Assembly: GCF_963576545.1 (NCBI RefSeq)
Contig: NW_026870485.1
Span: 1-64,000 of the forward strand
DNA from: Limanda limanda
Taxonomy: Eukaryota > Chordata > Actinopteri > Pleuronectiformes > Pleuronectidae
Length of the DNA: 64,000 nucleotides
Reading direction: 5' to 3'
The translations under genes were made by a program, and so were the position numbers. Below, piece by piece: positions 23,298 through 36,183 of the stretch; within the stretch, counting starts at the first letter, position 1, and every line of letters begins with the position of its first letter. Below the pieces are notes generated by a model. It did no database searches and had not been told where the DNA came from. It was given only the letters and a program-made list of their open reading frames with translations.

Positions 23298-24087
23298 TTA
23301 TCTCCCCGTTTCCAGCTGTTTAGTGACATTTGGGATGATGTGTGATGAAAAATTCAAGAATATAACCTTTTCTTCCAAAAAAAGGCAGATCTCCCTGTTT
23401 CCAGCGCTTTTTTGACACTTGGGCTGACATGTGATGAAAAAGTCAGAAATCTTAATCAATGCTTCCAAAAAAGGCTTATCTCCCCGTTTCCAGCTGTTTA
23501 GTGACATTTGGGATGATGAGTGATGAAAAATTCAAGAATTTAACCATTTCTTCCAAAAAAGGCTTATCTCCCTGTTTCCAGCGCTTTTCTGACACTTGGG
23601 CTGACATGTGATGAAAAAGTCAGAAATCTTAATCAATGCTTCCAAAAAAGGCTTATCTCCCCGTTTCCAGCTGTTTAGTGACATTTGGGATGATGTGTGA
23701 TGAAAAATTCAAGAATATAACCTTTTCTTCCAAAAAAAGGCAGATCTCCCTGTTTCCAGCGCTTTTTTGACACTTGGGCTGACATGTGATGAAAAAGTCA
23801 GAAATCTTAATCAATGCTTCCAAAAAAGGCTTATCTCCCCGTTTCCAGCTGTTTAGTGACATTTGGGATGATGTGTGATGAAAAATACAAGAATTTAACC
23901 TTTTCTTCCAAAAAAAGGCAGATCTCCCTGTTTCCAGCGCTTTTCTGACACTTAGGCTGACATGTGATGAAAAAGTCAGAAATGTTAATCAATGCTTCCA
24001 AAAAAGGCTTATCTTCCCGTTTCCAGCTGTTTAGTGACATTTGGGATGATGTGTGATGAAAAATTCAAGAATATAACCTTTTCTTCC

Positions 24088-24096
24088 AAAAAAAAA
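24088..24096 (+). repeat. Longest A tract (nine A)
   Basis: The monomer A tract is normally six bases in A1 and B and seven in A2, A3 and A4. It is eight at 14325-14332 and nine here, in an A2 unit of the second 4794-bp copy. This is simple replication slippage (or assembly error) and explains two-base shifts in local dimer spacing. Confidence 0.85.
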
Positions 24097-25372
24097 GGCA
24101 GATCTCCCTGTTTCCAGCGCTTTTCTGACACTTAGGCTGACATGTGATGAAAAAGTCAGAAATCTTAATCAATGCTTCCAAAAAAGGCTTATCTCCCCGT
24201 TTCCAGCTGTTTAGTGACATTTGGGATGATGTGTGATGAAAAATTCAAGAATTTAACCTTTTCTTCCAAAAAAAGGCAGATCTCCCTGTTTCCAGCGCTT
24301 TTCTGACACTGGAGCTGATATGTGATGAAAAAGTCAAAATGTTAACCATTGCTTCCAAAAAAGGCTTATCTCCCCGTTTCCAGCTGTTTAGTGACATTTG
24401 GGAAGATGTGTGATGAAAAATTCAAGAATTTAACCATTTCTTCCAAAAAAGGCTTATCTCCCTGTTTCCAGCGCTTTTCTGACACTTGGGCTGACATGTG
24501 ATGAAAAAGTCAGAAATCTTAATCAATGCTTCCAAAAAAGGCTTATCTCCCCGTTTCCAGCTGTTTAGTGACATTTGGGATGATGAGTGATGAAAAATTC
24601 AAGAATTTAACCATTTCTTCCAAAAAAGGCTTATCTCCCTGTTTCCAGCGCTTTTCTGACACTTGGGCTGACATGTGATGAAAAAGTCAGAAATCTTAAT
24701 CAATGCTTCCAAAAAAAGCTTATCTCCCCGTTTCCAGCTGTTTAGTGACATTTGGGATGATGTGTGATGAAAAATTCAAGAATATAACCTTTTCTTCCAA
24801 AAAAAGGCAGATCTCCCTGTTTCCAGCGCTTTTCTGACACTTAGGCTGACATGTGATGAAAAAGTCAGAAATCTTAATCAATGCTTCCAAAAAAGGCTTA
24901 TCTTCCCGTTTCCAGCTGTTTAGTGACATTTGGGATGATGTGTGATGAAAAATTCAAGAATTTAACCATTTCTTCCAAAAAAGGCTTATCTCCCTGTTTC
25001 CAGCGCTTTTCTGACACTTGGGCTGACATGTGATGAAAAAGTCAGAAATCTTAATCAATGCTTCCAAAAAAGGCTTATCTCCCCGTTTCCAGCTGTTTAG
25101 TGACATTTGGGATGATGAGTGATGAAAAATTCAAGAATTTAACCATTTCTTCCAAAAAAGGCTTATCTCCCTGTTTCCAGCGCTTTTCTGACACTTGGGC
25201 TGACATGTGATGAAAAAGTCAGAAATCTTAATCAATGCTTCCAAACAAGGCTTATCTCCCCGTTTCCAGCTGTTTAGTGACATTTGGGATGATGTGTGAT
25301 GAAAAATTCAAGAATTTAACCATTTCTTCCAAAATAAGGCAGATCTCCCTGTTTCCAGCGCTTTTCTGACAC

Positions 25373-27501
25373 TGGAGCTGATATGTGATGAAAAAGTCAA
25401 AATGTTAACCATTGCTTCCAAAAAAGGCTTATCTCCTCGTTTCCAGCTGTTTAGTGACATTTGGGATGATGTGTGATGAAAAATTCAAGAATTTAACCAT
25501 TTCTTCCAAAAAGGCTTATCTCCCTGTTCCAGCGCTTTTCTGACACTTGGGCTGACATGTGATGAAAAAGTCAAAAATCTTAATCAATGCTTCCAAAAAA
25601 GGCTTATCTCCCCGTTTCCAGCTGTTTAGTGACATTTGGGATGATGTGTGATGAAAAATTCAAGAATTTAACCTTTTCTTCCAAAAAAAGGCAGATCTCC
25701 CTGTTTCCAGCGCTTTTTTGACACTTGGGCTGACATGTGATGAAAAAGTCAGAAATCTTAATCTATGCTTCCAAAAAAGGGGCATATCTCCCCGTTTCCA
25801 GCTGTTTAGTGACATTTGGGATGATGAGTGATGAAAAATTCAAGAATTTAACCATTTCTTCCAAAAAAGGCTTATCTCCCTGTTTCCAGCGCTTTTCTGA
25901 CACTTGGGCTGACATGTGATGAAAAAGTCAGAAATCTTAATCAATGCTTCCAAAAAAGGCTTATCTCCCCGTTTCCAGCTGTTTAGTGACATTTGGGATG
26001 ATGTGTGATGAAAAATACAAGAATATAACCTTTTCTTCCAAAAAAAGGCAGATCTCCCTGTTTCCAGCGCTTTTCTGACACTTAGGCTGACATGTGATGA
26101 AAAAGTCAGAAATCTTAATCAATGCTTCCAAAAAAGGCTTATCTCCCCGTTTCCAGCTGTTTAGTGACATTTGGGATGATGTGTGATGAAAAATTCAAGA
26201 ATTTAACCTTTTCTTCCAAAAAAAGGCAGATCTCCCTGTTTCCAGCGCTTTTCTGACACTGGAGCTGATATGTGATGAAAAAGTCAAAATGTTAACCATT
26301 GCTTCCAAAAAAGGCTTATCTCCCCGTTTCCAGCTGTTTAGTAACATTTGGGATGATGTGTGATAAAAAATTCAAGAATTTAACCATTTCTTCCAAAAAA
26401 GGCTTATCTCCCTGTTTCCAGCGCTTTTCTGACACTTGGGCTGACATGTGATGAAAAAGTCAGAAATCTTAATCAATGCTTCCAAAAAAGGCTTATCTCC
26501 CCGTTTCCAGCTGTTTAGTGACATTTGGGATGATGTGTGATGAAAAATTCAAGAATATAACCTTTTCTTCCAAAAAAAGGCAGATCTCCCTGTTTCCAGC
26601 GCTTTTTTGACACTTGGGCTGACATGTGATGAAAAAGTCAGAAATTTTAATCAATGCTTCCAAAAAAGGCTTATCTCCCCGTTTCCAGCTGTTTAGTGAC
26701 ATTTGGGATGATGAGTGATGAAAAATTCAAGAATTTAACCATTTCTTCCAAAAAAGGCTTATCTCCCTGTTTCCAGCGCTTTTCTGACACTTGGGCTGAC
26801 ATGTGATGAAAAAGTCAGAAATCTTAATCAATGCTTCCAAAAAAGGCTTATCTCCCCGTTTCCAGCTGTTTAGTGACATTTGGGATGATGTGTGATGAAA
26901 AATTCAAGAATATAACCTTTTCTTCCAAAAAAAGGCAGATCTCCCTGTTTCCAGCGCTTTTTTGACACTTGGGCTGACATGTGATGAAAAAGTCAGAAAT
27001 CTTAATCAATGCTTCCAAAAAAGGCTTATCTCCCCGTTTCCAGCTCGTTAGTGACATTTGGGATGATGTGTGATGAAAAATACAAGAATTTAACCTTTTC
27101 TTCCAAAAAAAGGCAGATCTCCCTGTTTCCAGCGCTTTTCTGACACTTGGGCTGACATGTGATGAAAAATTCAGAAATCTTAATCAATGCTTCCAAAAAA
27201 GGCTTATCTCCCCGTTTCCAGCTGTTTAGTGACATTTGGGATGATGTGTGATGAAAAATTCAAGAATTTAACCATTTCTTCCAAAAAAGGCTTATCTCCC
27301 TGTTTCCAGCGCTTTTCTGACACTTGGGCTGACATGTGATGAAAAAGTCAGAAATCTTAATCAATGCTTCCAAAAAAGGCTTATCTCCCCGTTTCCAGCT
27401 GTTTAGAGACATTTGGGATGATGTGTGATGAAAAATTCAAGAATTTAACCATTTCTTCCAAAATAAGGCAGATCTCCCTGTTTCCAGCGCTTTTCTGACA
27501 C
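25373..27501. repeat. 2131-bp higher-order repeat, copy 1 (12 dimers)
   Basis: Dimers at 25737, 25961, 26493, 26848 and 27026 all recur exactly 2131 bp later. Shared rare variants include ggggcatatct units, agctcgttag B units (near 27042 and 29173) and an A1 with tgataaaaaattc. The same module occurs at 20755-22707 and from 22708, so this is the most-copied module of the left half. Confidence 0.86.
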
Positions 27502-29810
27502 TGGAGCTGATATGTGATGAAAAAGTCAAAATGTTAACCATTGCTTCCAAAAAAGGCTTATCTCCTCGTTTCCAGCTGTTTAGTGACATTTGGGATGATG
27601 TGTGATGAAAAATTCAAGAATTTAACCATTTCTTCCAAAAAAGGCTTATCTCCCTGTTTCCAGCGCTTTTCTGACACTTGGGCTGACATGTGATGAAAAA
27701 GTCAGAAATCTTAATCAATGCTTCCAAAAAAGGCTTATCTCCCCGTTTCCAGCTGTTTAGTGACATTTGGGATGATGTGTGATGAAAAATTCAAGAATTT
27801 AACCTTTTCTTCCAAAAAAAGGCAGATCTCCCTGTTTCCAGCGCTTTTTTGACACTTGGGCTGACATGTGATGAAAAAGTCAGAAATCTTAATCTATGCT
27901 TCCAAAAAAGGGGCATATCTCCCCGTTTCCAGCTGTTTAGTGACATTTGGGATGATGAGTGATGAAAAATTCAAGAATTTAACCATTTCTTCCAAAAAAG
28001 GCTTATCTCCCTGTTTCCAGCGCTTTTCTGACACTTGGGCTGACATGTGATGAAAAAGTCAGAAATCTTAATCAATGCTTCCAAAAAAGGCTTATCTCCC
28101 CGTTTCCAGCTGTTTAGTGACATTTGGGATGATGTGTGATGAAAAATACAAGAATATAACCTTTTCTTCCAAAAAAAGGCAGATCTCCTTGTTTCCAGCG
28201 CTTTTCTGACACTTAGGCTGACATGTGATGAAAAAGTAAGAAATCTTAATCAATGCTTCCAAAAAAGGCTTATCTCCCCGTTTCCAGCTGTTTAGTGACA
28301 TTTGGGATGATGTGTGATGAAAAATTCAAGAATTTAACCTTTTCTTCCAAAAAAAGGCAGATCTCCCTGTTTCCAGCGCTTTTCTGACACTGGAGCTGAT
28401 ATGTGATGAAAAAGTCAAAATGTTAACCATTGCTTCCAAAAAAGGCTTATCTCCCCGTTTCCAGCTGTTTAGTAACATTTGGGATGATGTGTGATAAAAA
28501 ATTCAAGAATTTAACCATTTCTTCCAAAAAAGGCTTATCTCCCTGTTTCCAGCGCTTTTCTGACACTTGGGCTGACATGTGATGAAAAAGTCAGAAATCT
28601 TAATCAATGCTTCCAAAAAAGGCTTATCTCCCCGTTTCCAGCTGTTTAGTGACATTTGGGATGATGTGTGATGAAAAATTCAAGAATATAACCTTTTCTT
28701 CCAAAAAAAGGCAGATCTCCCTGTTTCCAGCGCTTTTTTGACACTTGGGCTGACATGTGATGAAAAAGTCAGAAATTTTAATCAATGCTTCCAAAAAAGG
28801 CTTATCTCCCCGTTTCCAGCTGTTTAGTGACATTTGGGATGATGAGTGATGAAAAATTCAAGAATTTAACCATTTCTTCCAAAAAAGGCTTATCTCCCTG
28901 TTTCCAGCGCTTTTCTGACACTTGGGCTGACATGTGATGAAAAAGTCAGAAATCTTAATCAATGCTTCCAAAAAAGGCTTATCTCCCCGTTTCCAGCTGT
29001 TTAGTGACATTTGGGATGATGTGTGATGAAAAATTCAAGAATATAACCTTTTCTTCCAAAAAAAGGCAGATCTCCCTGTTTCCAGCGCTTTTTTGACACT
29101 TGGGCTGACATGTGATGAAAAAGTCAGAAATCTTAATCAATGCTTCCAAAAAAGGCTTATCTCCCCGTTTCCAGCTCGTTAGTGACATTTGGGATGATGT
29201 GTGATGAAAAATACAAGAATTTAACCTTTTCTTCCAAAAAAAGGCAGAAATCCCTGTTTCCAGCGCTTTTCTGACACTTGGGCTGACATGTGATGAAAAA
29301 TTCAGAAATCGTAATCAATGCTTCCAAAAAAGGCTTATCTCCCCGTTTCCAGCTGTTTAGTGACATTTGGGATGATGTGTGATGAAAAATTCAAGAATTT
29401 AACCATTTCTTCCAAAAAAGGCTTATCTCCCTGTTTCCAGCGCTTTTCTGACACTTGGGCTGACATGTGATGAAAAGGTCAGAAATCTTAATCAATGCTT
29501 CCAAAAAAGGCTTATCTCCCCGTTTCCAGCTGTTTAGTGACATTTGGGATGATGTGTGATGAAAAATTCAAGAATATAACCTTTTCTTCCAAAAAAAGGC
29601 AGATCTCCCTGTTTCCAGCGCTTTTCTGACACTTAGGCTGACATGTGATGAAAAAGTCAGAAATCTTAATCAATGCTTCCAAAAAAGGCTTATCTTCCCG
29701 TTTCCAGCTGTTTAGTGACATTTGGGATGATGTGTGATGAAAAATTCAAGAATATAACCTTTTCTTCCAAAAAAAGGCAGATCTCCCTGTTTCCAGCGCT
29801 TTTCTGACAC
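27502..29810. repeat. 2.1-2.3 kb higher-order repeat, copy 2
   Basis: This is the downstream copy of the block starting at 25373, with B* units at 27502 and 28391. It has several private changes (ggcagaaatcc near 29250, gaaatcgtaatc near 29306, a g-for-a near 29477). From about 29450 it departs from copy 1 and runs into units that resemble the block starting 15964. Confidence 0.83.
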
Positions 29811-32116
29811 TGGAGCTGATATGTGATGAAAAAGTCAAAATGTTAACCATTGCTTCCAAAAAAGGCTTATCTCCCCGTTTCCAGCTGTTTAGTGACATTT
29901 GGGATGATGTGTGATGAAAAATTCAAGAATTTAACCATTTCTTCCAAAAAAGGCTTATCTCCCTGTTTCCAGCGCTTTTCTGACACTTGGGCTGACATGT
30001 GATGAAAAAGTCAGAAATCTTAATCAATGCTTCCAAAAAAGGCTTATCTCCCCGTTTCCAGCTGTTTAGTGACATTTGGGATGATGTGTGATGAAAAATT
30101 CAAGAATATAACCTTTTCTTCCAAAAAAAGGCAGATCTCCCTGTTTCCAGCGCTTTTTTGACACTTGGGCTGACATGTGATGAAAAAGTCAGAAATCTTA
30201 ATCAATGCTTCCAAAAAAGGCTTATCTCCCCGTTTCCAGCTGTTTAGTGACATTTGGGATGATGAGTGATGAAAAATTCAAGAATTTAACCATTTCTTCC
30301 AAAAAAGGCTTATCTCCCTGTTTCCAGCGCTTTTCTGACACTTGGGCTGACATGTGATGAAAAAGTCAGAAATCTTAATCAATGCTTCCAAAAAAGGCTT
30401 ATCTCCCCGTTTCCAGCTGTTTAGTGACATTTGGGATGATGTGTGATGAAAAATTCAAGAATATAACCTTTTCTTCCAAAAAAAGGCAGATCTCCCTGTT
30501 TCCAGCGCTTTTTTGACACTTGGGCTGACATGTGATGAAAAAGTCAGAAATCTTAATCAATGCTTCCAAAAAAGGCTTATCTCCCCGTTTCCAGCTGTTT
30601 AGTGACATTTGGGATGATGTGTGATGAAAAATACAAGAATTTAACCTTTTCTTCCAAAAAAAGGCAGATCTCCCTGTTTCCAGCGCTTTTCTGACACTTA
30701 GGCTGACATGTGATGAAAAAGTCAGAAATGTTAATCAATGCTTCCAAAAAAGGCTTATCTTCCCGTTTCCAGCTGTTTAGTGACATTTGGGATGATGTGT
30801 GATGAAAAATTCAAGAATATAACCTTTTCTTCCAAAAAAAGGCAGATCTCCCTGTTTCCAGCGCTTTTCTGACACTTAGGCTGACATGTGATGAAAAAGT
30901 CAGAAATCTTAATCAATGCTTCCAAAAAAGGCTTATCTCCCCGTTTCCAGCTGTTTAGTGACATTTGGGATGATGTGTGATGAAAAATTCAAGAATTTAA
31001 CCTTTTCTTCCAAAAAAAGGCAGATCTCCCTGTTTCCAGCGCTTTTCTGACACTGGAGCTGATATGTGATGAAAAAGTCAAAATGTTAACCATTGCTTCC
31101 AAAAAAGGCTTATCTCCCCGTTTCCAGCTGTTTAGTGACATTTGGGATGATGTGTGATGAAAAATTCAAGAATTTAACCATTTCTTCCAAAAAAGGCTTA
31201 TCTCCCTGTTTCCAGCGCTTTTCTGACACTTGGGCTGACATGTGATGAAAAAGTCAGAAATCTTAATCAATGCTTCCAAAAAAGGCTTATCTCCCCGTTT
31301 CCAGCTGTTTAGTGACATTTGGGATGATGTGTGATGAAAAATTCAAGAATATAACCTTTTCTTCCAAAAAAAGGCAGATCTCCCTGTTTCCAGCGCTTTT
31401 TTGACACTTGGGCTGACATGTGATGAAAAAGTCAGAAATCTTAATCAATGCTTCCAAAAAAGGCTTATCTCCCCGTTTCCAGCTGTTTAGTGACATTTGG
31501 GATGATGAGTGATGAAAAATTCAAGAATTTAACCATTTCTTCCAAAAAAGGCTTATCTCCCTGTTTCCAGCGCTTTTTTGACACTTGGGCTGACATGTGA
31601 TGAAAAAGTCAGAAATCTTAATCAATGCTTCCAAAAAAGGCTTATCTCCCCGTTTCCAGCTGTTTAGTGACATTTGGGATGATGAGTGATGAAAAATTCA
31701 AGAATTTAACCATTTCTTCCAAAAAAGGCTTGTCTCCCTGTTTCCAGCGCTTTTCTGACACTTGGGCTGACATGTGATGAAAAAGTCAGAAATCTTAATC
31801 AATGCTTCCAAAAAAGGCTTATCTCCCCGTTTCCAGCTGTTTAGTGACATTTGGGATGATGTGTGATGAAAAATTCAAGAATTTAACCATTTCTTCCAAA
31901 AAAGGCTTATCTCCCTGTTTCCAGCGCTTTTCTGACACTTGGGCTGACATGTGATGAAAAAGTCAGAAATCTTAATCAATGCTTCCAAACAAGGCTTATC
32001 TCCCCGTTTCCAGCTGTTTAGTGACATTTGGGATGATGTGTGATGAAAAATTCAAGAATTTAACCTTTTCTTCCAAAAAAAGGCATATCTCCCTGTTTCC
32101 AGCGCTTTTCTGACAC

Positions 32117-35100
32117 TGGAGCTGATATGTGATGAAAAAGTCAAAATGTTAACCATTGCTTCCAAAAAAGGCTTATCTCCCCGTTTCCAGCTGTTTAGTG
32201 ACATTTGGGATGATGTGTGATGAAAAATTCAAGAATTTAACCATTTCTTCCAAAAAAGGCTTATCTCCCTGTTTCCAGCGCTTTTCTGACACTTGGGCTG
32301 ACGTGATGAAAAAGTCAGAAATCTTAATCAATGCTTCCAAAAAAGGCTTATCTCCCCGTTTCCAGCTGTTTAGTGACATTTGGGATGATGTGTGATGAAA
32401 AATTCAAGAATATAACCTTTTCTTCCAAAAAAAGGCAGATCTCCCTGTTTCCAGCGCTTTTTTGACACTTGGGCTGACATGTGATGAAAAAGTCTGAAAT
32501 CTTAATCAATGCTTCCAAAAAAGGCTTATCTCCCCGTTTCCAGCTGTTTAGTGACATTTGGGATGATGAGTGATGAAAAATTCAAGAATTTAACCATTTC
32601 TTCCAAAAAAGGCTTATCTCCCTGTTTCCAGCGCTTTTCTGACACTTGGGCTGACATGTGATGAAAAAGTCAGAAATCTTAATCAATGCTTCCAAAAAAG
32701 GCTTATCTCCCCGTTTCCAGCTGTTTAGTGACATTTGGGATGATGTGTGATGAAAAATTCAAGAATTTAACCATTTCGTCCAAAAAAGGCTTATCTCCCT
32801 GTTTCCAGCGCTTTTCTGACACTTGGGCTGACATGTGATGAAAAAGTCAGAAATCTTAATCTATGCTTCCAAAAAAGGCTTATCTCCCCGTTTCCAGCTG
32901 TTTAGTGACATTTGGGATGATGAGTGATGAAAAATTCAAGAATTTAACCATTTCTTCCAAAAAAGGCTTATCTCCCTGTTTCCAGCGCTTTTCTGACACT
33001 TGGGCTGACATGTGATGAAAAAGTCAGAAATCTTAATCAATGCTTCCAAAAAAGGCTTATCTCCCCGTTTCCAGCTGTTTAGTGACATTTGGGATGATGT
33101 GTGATGAAAAATACAAGAATTTAACCTTTTCTTCCAAAAAAAGGCAGATCTCCCTGTTTCCAGCGCTTTTTTGACACTTAGGCTGACATGTGATGAAAAA
33201 GTCAGAAATCTTAATCAATGCTTCCAAAAAAGGCTTATCTTCCTGTTTCCAGCTGTTTAGTGACATTTGGGATGATGTGTGATGAAAAATTCAAGAATTT
33301 AACCATTTCTTCCAAAAAAGGCTTATCTCCCTGTTTCCAGCGCTTTTCTGACACTTGGGCTGACATGTGATGAAAAAGTCAGAAATCTTAATCAATGCTT
33401 CCAAAAAAGGCTTATCTCCCCGTTTCCAGCTGTTTAGTGACATTTGGGATGATGTGTGATGAAAAATTTAAGAATATAACCTTTTCTTCCAAAAAAGGCT
33501 TATCTCCCTGATTCCAGCGCTTTTCTGACACTTGGGCTGACATGTGATGAAAAAGTCAGAAATCTTAATCAATGCTTCCAAAAAAGGCTTATCTCCCCGT
33601 TTCCAGCTGTTTAGTGACATTTGGGATGATGTGTGATGAAAAATTCAACAATTTAACCATTTCTTCCAAAAAAGGCTTATCTCCCTGTTTCCAGCGCTTT
33701 TCTGACACTTGGGCTGACATGTGATGAAAAAGTCAGAAATCTTAATCAATGCTTCCAAAAAAGGCTTATCTCCCCGTTTCCAGCTGTTTAGTGACATTTG
33801 GGATGATGTGTGATGAAAAATTCAAGAATTTAACCATTTCTTCCAAAAAAGGCTTATCTCCCTGTTTCCAGCGCTTTTCTGACACTGGAGCTGATATGTG
33901 ATGAAAAAGTCAAAATGTTAACCATTGCTTCCAAAAAAGGCTTATCTCCCCGTTTCCAGCTGTTTAGTGACATTTGGGATGATGTGTGATGAAAAATTCA
34001 AGAATTTAACCATTTCTTCCAAAAAAGGCTTATCTCCCTGTTTCCAGCGCTTTTCTGACACTTGGGCTGACGTGATGAAAAAGTCAGAAATCTTAATCAA
34101 TGCTTCCAAAAAAGGCTTATCTCCCCGTTTCCAGCTGTTTAGTTACATTTGGGATGATGTGTGATGAAAAATTCAAGAATATAACCTTTTCTTCCAAAAA
34201 AAGGCAGATCTCCCTGTTTCCAGCGCTTTTTTGACACTTGGGCTGACATGTGATGAAAAAGTCTGAAATCTTAATCAATGCTTCCAAAAAAGGCTTATCT
34301 CCCCGTTTCCAGCTGTTTAGTGACATTTGGGATGATGAGTGATGAAAAATTCAAGAATTTAACCATTTCTTCCAAAAAAGGCTTATCTCCCTGTTTCCAG
34401 CGCTTTTCTGACACTTGGGCTGACATGTGATGAAAAAGTCAGAAATCTTAATCAATGCTTCCAAAAAAGGCTTATCTCCCCGTTTCCAGCTGTTTAGTGA
34501 CATTTGGGATGATGTGTGATGAAAAATTCAAGAATTTAACCATTTCGTCCAAAAAAGGCTTATCTCCCTGTTTCCAGCGCTTTTCTGACACTTGGGCTGA
34601 CATGTGATGAAAAAGTCAGAAATCTTAATCTATGCTTCCAAAAAAGGCTTATCTCCCCGTTTCCAGCTGTTTAGTGACATTTGGGATGATGAGTGATGAA
34701 AAATTCAAGAATTTAACCATTTCTTCCAAAAAAGGCTTATCTCCCTGTTTCCAGCGCTTTTCTGACACTTGCGCTGACATGTGATGAAAAAGTCAGAAAT
34801 CTTAATCAATGCTTCCAAAAAAGGCTTATCTCCCCGTTTCCAGCTGTTTAGTGACATTTGGGATGATGTGTGATGAAAAATTCAAGAATTTAACCATTTC
34901 TTCCAAAAAAGGCTTATCTCCCTGTTTCCAGCGCTTTTCTGACACTTGGGCTGACATGTGATGAAAAAGTCAGAAATCTTAATCAATGCTTCCAAAAAAG
35001 GCTTATCTCCCCGTTTCCAGCTGTTTAGTGACATTTGGGATGATGTGTGATGAAAAATTTAAGAATATAACCATTTCTTCCAAAAAAGGCTTATCTCCCT

Positions 35101-36183
35101 GTTTCCAGCGCTTTTCTGACACTTGGGCTGACATGTGATGAAAAAGTCAGAAATCTTAATCAATGCTTCCAAAAAAGGCTTATCTCCCCGTTTCCAGCTG
35201 TTTAGTGACATTTGGGATGATGTGTGATGAAAAATTCAAGAATTTAACCATTTCTTCCAAAAAAGGCTTATCTCCCTGTTTCCAGCGCTTTTCTGACACT
35301 GGAGCTGATATGTGATGAAAAAGTCAAAATGTTAACCATTGCTTCCAAAAAAGGCTTATCTCCCCGTTTCCAGCTGTTTAGTGACATTTGGGATGATGTG
35401 TGATGAAAAATTCAAGAATTTAACCATTTCTTCCAAAAAAGGCTTATCTCCCTGTTTCCAGCGCTTTTCTGACACTTGGGCTGACGTGATGAAAAAGTCA
35501 GAAATCTTAATCAATGCTTCCAAAAAAGGCTTATCTCCCCGTTTCCAGCTGTTTAGTTACATTTGGGATGATGTGTGATGAAAAATTCAAGAATATAACC
35601 TTTTCTTCCAAAAAAAGGCAGATCTCCCTGTTTCCAGCGCTTTTTTGACACTTGGGCTGACATGTGATGAAAAAGTCAGAAATCTTAATCAATGCTTCCA
35701 AAAAAGGCTTATCTCCCCGTTTCCAGCTGTTTAGTGACATTTGGGATGATGAGTGATGAAAAATTCAAGAATTTAACCATTTCTTCCAAAAAAGGCTTAT
35801 CTCCCTGTTTCCAGCGCTTTTCTGACACTTGGGCTGACATGTGATGAAAAAGTCAGAAATCTTAATCAATGCTTCCAAAAAAGGCTTATCTCCCCGTTTC
35901 CAGCTGTTTAGTGACATTTGGGATGATGTGTGATGAAAAATTCAAGAATTTAACCATTTCTTCCAAAAAAGGCTTATCTCCCTGTTTCCAGCGCTTTTCT
36001 GACACTTGGGCTGACATGTGATGAAAAAGTCAGAAATCTTAATCAATGCTTCCAAACAAGGCTTATCTCCCCGTTTCCAGCTGTTTAGTGACATTTGGGA
36101 TGATGTGTGATGAAAAATTCAAGAATTTAACCTTTTCTTCCAAAAAAAGGCATATCTCCCTGTTTCCAGCGCTTTTCTGACAC
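32117..36183. repeat. ~4 kb right-half higher-order repeat, copy 1 (4067 bp)
   Basis: B* intervals are 1769, 1414 and 884 bp. The copy opens with an A6-B*-A1-deleted-B string. It carries gtctgaaatc B variants (32492, 34262), the tttcgtcc A variant (32774, 34547) and the acaagg B unit before the next copy. It is almost entirely A1 and B, unlike the left half. Confidence 0.9.
32774..32790 (+). other. tttcgtcc variant of the A monomer
   Basis: A T-to-G change turns tttcttcc into tttcgtcc and creates a new CpG. It is found only near 32774, 34547, 36843, 38611, 41263, 43033, 46749 and 48699, always at the equivalent place of the right-half repeats. By chance or otherwise the 17 bases match 7 of 9 essential positions of the CENP-B box pattern (TTCG, A and the last two G), missing the C and first G. 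It is best used as a block marker. Confidence 0.5.

Larger units (their letters stand above)
23298..28091. repeat. 4794-bp higher-order repeat, copy 2
   Basis: This is the second copy of the 18504 block. Copy-specific changes include a nine-A tract at 24088-24096, two single-base losses between 25501 and 25535, and a gggaagatg variant that now lies in the B* unit at 24310 instead of a downstream B unit. The last change suggests a crossover or conversion joined two dimers here. The match continues to about 28300. Confidence 0.83.
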
